Below, one piece after another: positions 23,661 to 35,600 of a stretch of DNA of 64,000 bases. Below the pieces are notes generated by a model. It ran no database searches. It was given only the letters and a program-made list of their open reading frames with translations, and was not told the origin of the DNA. The stretch covers positions 337,282 through 401,281 of the forward strand of contig VXAY01004345.1 of NCBI GenBank assembly GCA_013399855.1, written 5' to 3'. The translations under genes were made by a program, and so were the position numbers. Origin of the DNA: Oxyruncus cristatus. Taxonomy: Eukaryota; Chordata; Aves; Passeriformes; Cotingidae. Within the stretch, counting starts at the first letter, position 1. The number at the start of each line of letters is the position of its first letter.

Positions 23661-26600
23661 CAAGCGCTTTGAAGGGAAGAGGCAGGCGGGAGCGGCACTG
23701 TGCCATGGGGAGGGGACAGGATGGGATGATGCTCTGCGGGATGCGTGCGGTGGAGAGCCGGCCCCGCCAGCCGCTATGGCAGCGGTGCGGGCACCTCGGT
23801 GGCTGCATTACATAATTTCTCTCAAAGCTTCTTGCCGGTTTATTCTGTCGGTCCATGTCCGGGAAATTTGTCGGGGCACTTTGTCTGTAGTGGGTGTGTG
23901 AAGCAGGGCAGCGCGCTCGCAGGGGGGTGTGTGCGGTAGAGCTGTTGGGCAGAGTGTGATGCTGGATCCCATTGTTTTGTGGGCAGGCGGTGACGATTCC
24001 AAGTGTGTCTGCGTTAGGAAATTCTTGCAAGTCTGAAATAGGAGGATCTCTGTACGGTATTTAAAGGTTCAGCTTGAATTGATCTGCTGTGCCAATGTGA
24101 AATCGGGTCCTTTGAATCTGTGAGAAGTGTCTTTCCTAAGGAAAGGTAACATTCAATGTCTGTGCTATTTCTCTCTTTATCTATAAAAGAGCTTCCCTCT
24201 AGACAGGCAGACTTTCAAGGGGAAAAAGTACAAAGGGGAAAATTACTTTAAAAGAGAGCATCTTAACATAATTAGGTAAATAATCTGAGGGGGAGTGTTG
24301 ATAACGGGAATCATTGTGATTATTTATGTTCATGTCTACTTGCTATTTTTTGGTTATGAAAAAGGATGTTTCACACTAGAGGAGAAAGGAAAAAAAAAGG
24401 GGGGGAACTTAATATTGCTGGCCTGAATTTTGCCTCTGGAAATATCCCAGTGGCTCCTATTAAAGGCAGTGGCCTTACAGCTGCTTATATCAGGAGCCTG
24501 AATCAGCTGCTTCCCAACTGTAGCAAAACTCACACAGTGAAATGTGTCCCAGAGGGAATTACACGGGTGAAGCAGAAAGGACCATGTGCCAGGGAGGCTG
24601 TGGGCAAGTGTTTGTTACAATACTTGGGGCCTCGAGGCCCCAGGGACTGCTCTGAAGCACACTACTGGCTACACCAGGCTTGTTTATGACAACAGGAGGA
24701 GAACAGGACCCACTGGGAACAGGTCTCCTGTGTGAGCTCCTGCCCTCAGGCCTCCACATGCACCCTGGGGTATTGATTCCTGTGCTTCACAGCTCAGTGT
24801 GTCTCTGCTGTGTCCAAGCTCCTCTCCATTGTGCATCTTGCTCTCCCAAAGTGTGTGTCTGTCGGGGTGTGGCTCTGACTCAGGGCCAAGGTTTCTGATG
24901 CCATGTTTAGGGTTTTTTAATGCCATGCTCACTTTATTTTAGTGTGGACATGACTTTAGCCTAATGTTTTTGTCTACAGAATGGATGCCCTTAGAAGACA
25001 GATGTGCTGTTATTGCCTTTTGCAGTGGCAACCTCAGCAGCAGCCAAAATGTTTGTCAACAGAGGCCATCTCTGGGAGATGGATCCCAGTGGGTCTGCCT
25101 GACCTGGCAGTGTGGCACTTGCTCAGCCCTGGACCAGTGGCTGTTGCTCTCATGCCTGGTTTTGGTTTTCTGGTGGCCCCCTCCCATCGGACACTGCTCT
25201 GTGCTGCAAAGGAGTCACTGTGGCTGTGCTGATTTACTGAACAAGGAGCTCTTTGGCCACCACAGCCCAGTGCAGCATTCTTCTTTAATTTGATATCATT
25301 TCTGGCACCATTAGAAAGGTTTTAACAAGTTAAGAGGAGGTCTATAATATTCCCCTCAATGAAATAATGGTAGAAGTCACTGAAAGACAAAGCTAATTAT
25401 TTCCTAATGTGGAGTCTTGGATGATCTGTTGGATGCAGCGAGTGATATAGTAAACAAAATACAAACTTAGCAACAAATTACCCCAGGGGTTTGCACCTTG
25501 CTTGGTTGAAGCAGTACAAGATTCCACTTTACCCTTTGTATCTCTGGGATTTCCTGCTTTTACTCCTCTGCTCTGCTCTTTCATGTGCCTGCAGCCCTGA
25601 GCCGCCCTGTCAGTCCCGCCTTACAGTGAGGAAGAGGGGGCTTTGCTCTCTTACCTCCTGGCAGCAGCTGGAGCCCAGCGGGCACCTGCACCCATGTGCG
25701 GGGGCACAAGAGAGGAATTCTGCCACCAGTGTCTCTTCCCACCAGCACCAGTGCACCTCCAAATATTTCGCAGTGCACATTTGCAAAGGGAGCGGGAGGT
25801 TCGTCTGGGGTCACAGTAGACTTGTCCCACTCCTGATCCTGGCTCTCACACTGACACAGGAGTCCTTGGTGATGCCAGTTCAGGTCTCTGGATAAGACAT
25901 ACTGGCTGCTGTGCTTTGTGTACGAAGCAGAGCAGATGCCCAAGCTCAGCCCAGCCCATGGAGCGCCGGCTGCTGCATGAGGGGCAAAGCCCATGGTATT
26001 TGATGAGGTATATTTAGTTGCTTTTATTCTCCATCCCTCTATTACTGCTCCACTTGAACAGTTGCTAGATACCATCAAAAGGAAAGAGAACATGTTATTT
26101 GGATTTCCCTGCTCCCTCCCAGGGACAGCACATAGCAATTTTTCTCTGCTGCTCTGGACTAATCTAGACATTTATGTGATTCTTGTTTCCATGCTACTAT
26201 GGGTATTACAAATATATTTAAGTAATGAAAAGAGGAGAGAAGCTTTGAAGACAGATGGTAAACTGAATTAACTGCATACCCACAGAAATAGGAAAGCAGA
26301 CTTGGGAGTGAGCCAGGAACAAAGAAATACAACATTACATCAGCAAGGGTATAATTGGTGTTGTTTTGATGTCACCAAACACTGCAGAGCACCAGAGAGT
26401 TTAAACCTTTCATCACGAGTACATTTCTGAGAGCTCTTTGAGAGACATACCAGCATCTTCCTTCTTCATCTCTGCACAGCATGTGGATATGTTGTAGGTA
26501 CCTGGAGACAAGACTGGGTGAGATGAAGAGCTGGTGGGTAACGTGACACAGTCAGTTACCTCCTGATGGGTGCACAGGCATCCAGGGCAGCTCCTTTCCC

Positions 26601-29600
26601 ATGGCCCTTTTCTTGACTTTGCCAGATTATTTCTTCATACAGACCCAAACAAAATATCCTAATCACCCTCTTTCTGATCAGAAATTAACAGGAAAGAAAA
26701 ACATCTATTAATACTTCAAATTATTTTTAAGTGCTCTGCACGTGTTCTTTGGGGATGGGTCAATATAAGTAATGAGGTTTTTTTCCATCACTGCTATTTC
26801 TGTCTCTTGTGCTACCGTGTGAAGCCAAAGCCCTGCAGGTCCTTGGCACTGGGGACCCATCTGTCCCTGCTGCCATCCCTGCAGGCTGCAGGTGCCAGGA
26901 GCAGGGACAGCTCAGGGAAGGGCCACCGCAGTGGCTCCTGCAGCTTGGCCTTGTCCCCTCTGGAGAAGGTACCCGTGTCCAAACTGCTCCATCCTCTCTC
27001 CTCTTCTCCCTTCTGAACAGGAGGGCTTACAGAACTCATGAACCCAGATACCCTCTGACCGTGTGAAACCAGTTAAATGCAGTGGAGAAAGGTGTAAGAG
27101 AGAGCATGCGGCTATAAAATATAGATAAATACTCTTGAAGTGTACCTGTAAAATCCATGAATCCCCAGTGGGAGCCCTCACGCTCCATTCCATACTCTCC
27201 TGCAGTTTGCTGTGAGCCATGCCTGGCTCTCCAGGGGCTTTTCTTCCCAGATGCTGATTCAGAGTCTTTGCAAACCCTTTTTGGAAATTCCAAGGATTCT
27301 GTACAGTGTGACACAGGTGAGTGTTTTGCTGGGCTCGGATTGATTGCTATTGTGTGCCATTGACAACAAGCCATTTACTGTGTCAGATCCTCCTTGCACT
27401 GTAAACATTGTCACAGAGCCCCCAAGGTGACCTGAGGCTGGTGGGGAGGGAGGGGACCGGAGGCTTTGCCTCGTTCAGCTGCTCCGTTATGCTCTGTACA
27501 CAGGTAAAACTATAAATATTTTACTGTTCTGCTGGAGGCTGTGCTATGGAAAGCGTGGTGGCTGTTGGTGAGAAAGAGGCAGACACTGAGATGAGCAGGG
27601 ATTTTCAGTAAGGAAGGAGTTTCAAAGCAGCAGGGGTAGTTCAGCCCCTGGTGAGCTGGTCCCCAGGTCCCTGCCGCAGCTGTGCTTCACCACCCTGCAC
27701 TCACTGCTTGGGCTTCTACAAGTAGTCATGTAGCTACAGCGTGTGATGCTTTGGAAAGGTACGGCTGAAAATGCAGCCCCTGCTTGATGTGGGCTAAGTC
27801 CATGGCAAGGCTTTGGAAAGACCCCACAGTGATTCCCCCCCAAACCCCAACGCAGTGCTCGCTGTCCCTCAAACTCCCCCGTCAGCCGCACAAGGGGCTT
27901 TTCTGTCCTTTGTGCTGTGTGAGATATTCCGCTCTCAGAAACATGGGAAGGAGATAAATCCAACCACCTTGTCCAAGTCATTTTTTCTGCACCACAGGAA
28001 GAAAGTGTCACTTGTAAAAAAAAAAAAGTGGATCATCCAGTGGAAATCTCCATGTCGCTAGGAAAACCCCCGCTGAGGGAGGAAAAGCCTTTATGTTTAG
28101 ACCTGTGTGCCATGGCGTTGCGGAGTGCAGCTCACATTTCCATTTGCTCATGAAGTGGCTGTGGTGGTGCAGATACAATCTCAGAAACACCACATGTGAA
28201 CTGCAGCGAGGAGTTTCCACGTCAGCACTGCACAGTAACTGCAAAATCAGTGCGGGAGGAATTGGTCTCCTTGAGGCTCCAGAGGTACCTGGGGTTTTCC
28301 AGGTGGCTTTTTTTGCTGAGGTCAAGTGTGTCACTTGGCCCAGGAGCAGCAATTCCAGATGCTGGGTAATTTGGAAAAACACCGATCCCAGCAAGGGATC
28401 TTTTGTCTGCTGGTGTCTGTGACAGAGGACCTGTGAAAGCCCAGCTTCCAGTGGCCAAATTCCAAGAGAACCTTCACTGCTGTCACTGCTGAGGGTTTTG
28501 GTGGTGGCAGGAAGGTGGGGAGCACCGGCCCCACACCTGGGACATTCCACCCAGACACCTGAGGTTGTGCTTGGACCACAGATGAAGAACAGAACCTTCA
28601 AAGCTACCAGCCTGATCACAGCCACTGCAATGTCACTTTTTTGTGCCAAAGGAAGTTTAGGGTGGGTATTAGGAAAAATTTCTTCACGGAAGGGGTGGTC
28701 AGGCATTGGAACAGGTTGTGCAGGGAAGTACTGGAGTTGCCGTCTCTGGAAGTGTTCAAAAAACAAGTAGATGTGGCACTTGGGGACATCGTTTAATGGT
28801 GGTCTTGGCGGTGCTGGATTAACAGTTGGAACTGATGATCTTCAAGGGCTTTTCCAACCATAATGATTCTATGGTTCTGTGATTTCTGTGATGCAGCTTT
28901 GGGTCCAGGAGTAGAAGTGTTGCAGTGGCAGGGCCCTGGTGTGTGGTGTCACCTCGGCTGGCCCTTCCACTGAAGTGTGACTCTCCCTGTTGTAAATATA
29001 TTTTCACTTGGGAAAGTTGTTCTAGAAACTTTATCTTCAAAGTCTTCCAACTTACCGCTCAGATTTGCTTATGACTCATCCAGATCCTGCTTATTTGTAT
29101 GCCAGGACCATATCTCAGGCAACCTATTTGTTTTTCCCCTGTGTTTTCACCCCAGATCATGGCACAGCCTCCTCTCTGGGACCATTTCCCACGTGGCAGA
29201 TCTCTGCCCCTGTCCTGTCTGCTCCTGGGGTTGTGCCCTCTCTTCAAGCTGGCAGCTTTGGCCTTTGGAAAGGATGGGTTTTTCGTGCTGTGGAGAGCAC
29301 AGGCAGTGCATGGATAGATGCAGAGGGCACCGTGGCTTGCTTTGGGCTGCTGCTTGACCTGTCACTGAACGCGAGGCTGCACAGCCTTCCTTTCCTGGGC
29401 AAGCCACTGTGCTTGTTCAAGGCCAAGAATCAAAGGGGCTGAGAAGACCTCTCCTTCACCCACCAGACATTAAGAGATTGAGGCTGAGTTGCCCTCGTGG
29501 GCTGTGCCCACCTGTGTGGGTTGTGATGGTGCCCAGGAGCAGATGGGGACCCTGGAACAGCCTCCTTGGGGAAGGACCTGCACAGGGCTCCTCATGGCAA

Positions 29601-32600
29601 GGTCAGAGCCACCCTCCCCTCTGCCTGCAGAGCAACAGGCAGCTGCTTTCTCAGGGCTACCAAATCCCTAAAACCAGCTTCACGAGCCCTACAGGCATTG
29701 CTGTGACCACCGGGGGTCCCGGTCACTGCCAAGAGCCACAGCAGGGAAAGCACTGAGGTGTTTGCTAAGATGGGACAAGTATGAGCTGGTCAGCACAGGA
29801 ATGAGCACTGAGGTTGCTAAACTGATTTAATTTGCTCCTTTTTTTTTTTTTATCCTCTTTGAGAAAGTATCTAGAAAAAGAGCCAATCATTCTGCTGTTG
29901 ATTGAACTGAGTTGGAAGCGATCTAAGCCAAGCTTGCACTGAAATTAAAGAAGATGTGAATGATGCAGATTTAAATGTCTTTTCTGCAGAGAAGAGTATT
30001 TAGATATAAAAAGTAGAGAGAATATTTAGAGTTTGCTTCAAGATCCTTTGCAATGACAGAGAAAGGAAGACAAATATATTAGAATCCTTTTGAAATGTTA
30101 AGTATACTTTATTTGGTATTCCTTATACAGCTCAGTTTTAGGTAAAACAATTCTCCATAACTCCAGGTGATCTCATTCAGAATTATCTTTTCTTTTGCAA
30201 AATGTTCAAATAACTTCTTGGAGCCAAGAGCAGCTTGTGAGCACCAGCCTGTGAAAGGTCACCCAAGGTATGCCAGCGCCCTGATGTCCCTGGAACCTTC
30301 ATTCGCTTTTTCTCCCTTGCACACTCTGCTCATGCTTCCACAGGGCAGGGACACCTTCCACTGTCCCAGGTTGCTCCAAGCCCCGTCTAACCTGGCCTTG
30401 GACACTTCCAGGGCTGGGGCAACCCGTGCCAGGGCCTCCCCACCTCACAGGGAACCAGCCGGGCTTTTGAGGTGCTGGGCGAGCCGTTCCCAGTGACCTC
30501 TTCCCTCTGCCCCCTTGGAATCCCCGAGTCCTGGTTTTATTCTGCCTGAAAAGGGTTTTTTGTGCCTCCTCCTCTGGCCCTGCATCCCCGCAGCTGAGAG
30601 GCTGCCGAGGGTGGTGTGATGCTCTGACCTGCCAACAACAATCCAGGGCTGTGTTTCCTTTCCGAAAAGGCATTTGCATATCCTCCATTCACTTCTTTGG
30701 TTAAATACATTTGAAAAGGCAAAAGCTCTGGGTCACTGAGACTGAAGAATGGGCTGTCTGGGGGCCTCCCCCACCTTAACCCTTTGGAACCTCGCTCCAG
30801 CGTCTTGGAGAGACAGGGCTTAAAACATCCAGAGAAGGGGATTTAAAGGCTTTTTTTGCAGCAGGGATGGGGAAAGAGGCTGGAGATGGGGGAAGTCCTG
30901 ACAGAAGGCAGCAAAAATGTGCCATATACCTCTGAACTGAAAATTTGCTTATGTGCAGCCATAGATAGAGTTGGAGAGAGTTTGCGAAATTTAGCATGGA
31001 CAGAAGTGCCTTCATGGGGACTTGAAAATACCTGTGGAAACAGGAGAGCAGAAGCAAGTTACAGCAGTGTCAGGCACAGAGAGGTACAGGGTGCCTCAGG
31101 GTGTGGAATCAGAAAGAGCAACTGCCTAGAAACAAAAATACAAATAACCTAATTGCTGCTTTAGTTAACAAAATAAATAAAAAACCCTGAAGCAACAACA
31201 AAGATCCTGAAACATAAACCGAGTGTTTAAAAACATTCAAACAATGTAACCACTTGTTATTACTGTCAGGAGAAAAAAAGGTTTCAGCAAAGTATTTAAC
31301 TTGGAATATTTAAGGACGTCTCAAATCACAGCCCAACCACAGATTTCTCAAAAGCCCTCCATGGGATGATGCCAAACCCCCTCTTTTCCCACATTTTCCA
31401 GCACAGTGCCAGGCCCTTGCTGCCAGGAGAACTGGAGCTGGGTGTGGGACAAAGTTGGGGTCCCTGGCTGGTGGGTGCCAGCCCTGCTGATGTGTCAGGG
31501 TGCAGAAGGGGCCCCTTTGGTGCCCATGTGCCAGGACATGTGCCCTGCACCTCTCTGCACCCACCACGCTCAGCTGCAACATGGAGACTGTGCTTCTGGA
31601 CGCCTGCAAAGTGTTTTGAGGATGACAGCTGGGCAGAGATGAATAAGCAGTAAATTCATCATCGTGGGTTTATTTTTGTTCCTTTGCCATCCATTGGCAT
31701 CCCTGCAGTGTAAGGAAATTGAGGGCTAGAGGGAGACAAGGCAGAAACACTTGCCTGGTAGCCTCTTATTAATGTTCCTAATTATTGAATTAATCCTCTA
31801 TTTGTGCCCTATGCTTCCTTCCTGCTGCTCTTTGGAAGTGGTCAAAATATAGGCTGTGTAATCATAAAAGCATAATATCTGACCAGAAGACGTAGAAAGG
31901 AAAGAGAGGCCACTAAAAAGAAACACAAGGCAGTAAAGTTCCCCCATCTTACACAACTTACATTACTTGAATTATTGGCTGGTTTTTATTTCTGCTTGAG
32001 GCAGGGTTTTCCATGATGGGTCTTAAGGAATGTAGAGGTACTGCTGGCTTTCTGTTCTGTAACTGAAGCTATTGCCCTGGTTTATGGGAATGTCCTGAAA
32101 GACAAAGCAGCAGTTTTTATTGAGTTATCCTCAGAATTTTGGAGGGCCATGTGTGACTCTTTCACAGAGTCTTCTTTCTTTTTGTGTTTGGCTGGGAGCA
32201 TTAGAAGCACTGTGATTCACTGACACACCTTTTTTTTTCCTCCTGGATGAGTGAGGTCTCGGCCAAATCCCATGAAAGTCCTTTGAAATCTTTTCATTGA
32301 TTTTACTGGTAGTTGAGTCTCACTGGGCTTTAGACTGAGCACAAAAGGTGAATTCTAATTTCTTTTGTACTTGTATAAGCATCCCTGCTACTTAATGTTC
32401 TAAGATGAGCAGAAGCTTGGGGCAGATTTCTACAGAAGCAGAAGGCACCTAAGTTGTGGTTTGAAGCTCAGAGGGCTTTGTGGCTCCCCTTGCCTTGGCC
32501 AGGTCCTGGGTGCTCAGCACCTCTGGGCTCAGCCCTGCCAGCCCTCAGCCTCCTGTTCCACAAGGCACAGCTCATACACCTGCAGGAGGATCTGCAAACA

Positions 32601-35600
32601 GGCTTGAACTGCCCTCTGCACTCCCCTGCCAAAGGATCTCAGAGCAAATCCCTGTTTATGGAGAACTGCATGCTTCCCTCAGCTGGGAATCCAAAAAAGG
32701 AGGTTGTCTTCCCACAAAGCACTGCCCTGACCACTCCGCTCTGCAATCACCTGGCAGAAAAAGCTGAAGCTTTTATTCAGTGTATTACTTAGAGTATGCG
32801 TACATCTTTTTTCCCTCAAGGTAGGCAGCCTACATCCAGCTTCCTTGCTTTGTTCTCTCTCATCACTCTCTGATGGTTGTTCCAGAGCGTGAGTCCATAT
32901 GCTGTGTGTATGTGCAAGGAAAGCAAAACAAGAGAAAGGGAATTACTGCTCAGGGTGTTTATGGAGGAGGTAAAAGGGTCAGAGGCTGTCCTGAAACACA
33001 TGTGTACTGAATCCCTCCAGCTATGCTGAGGGTATTATTGCCCACTGTGAGATTAATGGAGGTAGGCAAGACCATCCCTTAACAGCAAGAGCTTGAAAGA
33101 AGAGCTCAGTAGCAAAGTAACTTGCTTTTAATCCAGTATTTATTTAAAATCAGTATTCCCACATCCGATTTGGGGCACTCCATCAAGATGTGTTGTGTCT
33201 GTGGGATACAGGCACTGAAGGGCCCAGCCAGGCCAGGGCTGCTCCCACACCTGAAATATTTCATGACTACAAAGTTTCTCTCAAGCTCATAAGGAAGAAA
33301 GTGGCAGGAATCTGAGCTGGTGAATATTGCTGAGGTCCCATTTAGCAGCACTGTGATGCTGATTTGCACCTGCAGACCATTCAGTACTCCCTGCCCTACC
33401 CTAGCAATTTGATGAATTAAGCCTGATTGCAGAACAACCCCCATGTGAGCCAAAGAAGTGATATTTGACAAGCTTGCCTGAAATCTCATTAAATATTCTC
33501 TTCATTCATGAGTGTTAACTGTTCTTTGAGAATTCTCTATTATGCACTCTAATATCACAAGTACAGTTTAGGACAGGTCAGACAGAAACTTTATTAACTA
33601 TGGTAACAGTGAGTGTTCAGACAGCCTCTCCCCTCTGCTCCCCACTTTTCTGCTAAGCAACTGAGGAGATGCAGCCTAGATACAGTTTCAGGAAAAAAAA
33701 GAAAGAGTTGAGGAATACAACAATTTCAGTGTTAATAAAGGCAGCTATCCAACCCCTGGAGTGATGGACTCCTCAGGCGCCTTCCTAACGCCCGAGTTCA
33801 GTAAATGATGAACAGTAAATAAGATGGTGATACGGACTGAGGGCTCCCGGGGAGGCCCAGGGGTGGCACACCCTGTGTTATCTTTGCTCAGAAGAGGGGA
33901 GTTGGAAGCTACCAGACACTGTTGGCTTTCAGTTGAAAGGAATGGTTTTTTAGTTAGGAGAAACATCTCAGCCAGACCTCTCAAATGTAAATATTAATAG
34001 TTTACCAACACTTGGACACTTCGAGGGATGTGGCAGCCACAGCTTCTCTGGGCAACCTGTGCCAGGACCCCACCACTCTCACAGGGAAGAATTTCTTCCT
34101 AACATCTAATCTAAAGCCTGCCCTCTGTCAGGGAGAAGCCATTCCCCCTTGTCCCGTCACTGTCTGCCCATACTCAACCTGTAAAGTTTTTAATCCAGCA
34201 GACCAGGACTGGCAATGCAGACTTTCTACTGTAAGAAACTTGCTTTTGTGATGACTTTTCCCCAAAGGGGGGAAAAAAAAAAAAAAAAGAAAGCAAAAAA
34301 AGAGCTGGTTTTAATTTTAAATTGAGCATTTGCAGGAAGGCTTTGCAGTTTTACACCCAAAAGCCTTGATGGGAGCCTGTAAAGCCTCCGGTATGACAGA
34401 GGCGTGTGAAAACACTGCAATATTCAGGAGCTGAGCGGGTGGGTTTTCCCTCTCTGGGAGGCGGCTCCCACCGCGGGATGTGGAGCCTCAAGGGTTACAG
34501 CGAGCATCGCTGCTGCTGCGCTAATACAGCCTAAGCCGATATTAGCCAAGCTTAACTTCTCCCCGCCGTTTGCAGATGGGAGGGGGCGGGCCGGGCCGCA
34601 GTCAGCAGTTCTGTGCGGGCAGCGGGAGGGCTCAGTCCCGGCCATGAGCTGACCCGCACCGGCACCGGGCGCGGCGGGCGGTGAGTCCCGGAGGGGGCCT
34701 TTGTTCGGCGGGAAGGGGCCAGAGGAGCCCGGCGGGGTCCGCGGGCTGCGGGCGGGTCCGGGCGGGACGCGGGGGCTCCGGGCGGGCCGCGGCATCCCCA
34801 CAGCCCGGCTCCGGGGTGCCGAGCGAGGCGAGCTGGCCGAAGGCGGGTCTGCGGGAGGGCCGCTGTGCGGAGGGACCCCCGGCGCCGCTGCTCGGGCTGG
34901 GCGGGCCGCCTGCCGCGGGGGGATGCGGGACAGCCGCGGGACGGGCGGCACCGGCTTGTGGCTGGGGGGCCTTGCTGCTGTTTTGGGGGGTNNNNNNNNN
35001 NNNNNNNNNNNNNNNNNNNNNNNNNNNNNNNNNNNNNNNTCCCGCCCGGCTCTGCCCGGAGCTCCCCGTGCCGGGGCAGCGGCCCCGCAGGGGGCTGCAG
35101 GGTGTGGGGTCGCAGCCCTGGGGGTCGGGGATCCCCCGGGCTCAGCGGTGAGCGCAGCTCTGCCTGCACCCAGCCACGCGTGGGGACAAGGTCACTGCGA
35201 TGCGGAGGTGCAGGCTGGGGCTGCCCCACAGGGCTCGGCCCCTTTGGGCTGATTCCCCCTGGGCCCACAGCAGGAGCTCTGCAGAGGCCGCCCGACTTGT
35301 TTAGTTGTGGTTGATCTTGAATGCTGTGTTGACTTTTGGGCCCCTCACTCCAAGAAAAACATTGGGGTGCTGGAGGGTGTCCAGAGAAGGGCACAGAGCT
35401 GGGGAAGGGTTTGGAGCACAAGTCTGATGAGGATCAGCTGTGGGAGCTTGGGGGGCTCAGCCTGGAGAAAGTAGGCTCAGAGGGGACCTTGTCTCTCTGC
35501 AACTGCCTGAAAGGAGGGTGTAGCCAGGGGAGGGTTGGTCTCTTCTCCCAAGTAACAAAGTGGAGGGACAAGATGAAGTGGCCTCAAGGTGTACCAGGGG

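Larger units (their letters stand above)
34440..35160 (+). promoter_or_regulatory. ACSL6: Second CpG island: likely ACSL6 promoter 2
   Basis: About 700 bases of CpG-rich sequence inside intron 1, 12 kb upstream of exon 2, interrupted by an assembly gap. A GC box (GGGGGCGGGCCGGG, 34573-34586) lies about 100 bases ahead of a strong donor at 34681. Mammalian ACSL6 makes transcripts that start translation at the exon 2 methionine, which such a promoter would explain. Confidence 0.55.

Noticed and set aside
23179..24030. 283-codon minus-strand open frame over the ACSL6 CpG island
   Set aside because: Pro/Arg/Ala-rich translation typical of any GC-rich island read in antisense; overlaps frames on both strands and has no recognisable domain.
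28008..28766. 252-codon minus-strand open frame
   Set aside because: Much of it is the antisense of a CR1 3' end (28648-28890); not a gene.
34552..35421. 289-codon minus-strand open frame
   Set aside because: Runs across the N gap, so it is partly fictitious; the rest is low-complexity GC-rich sequence.
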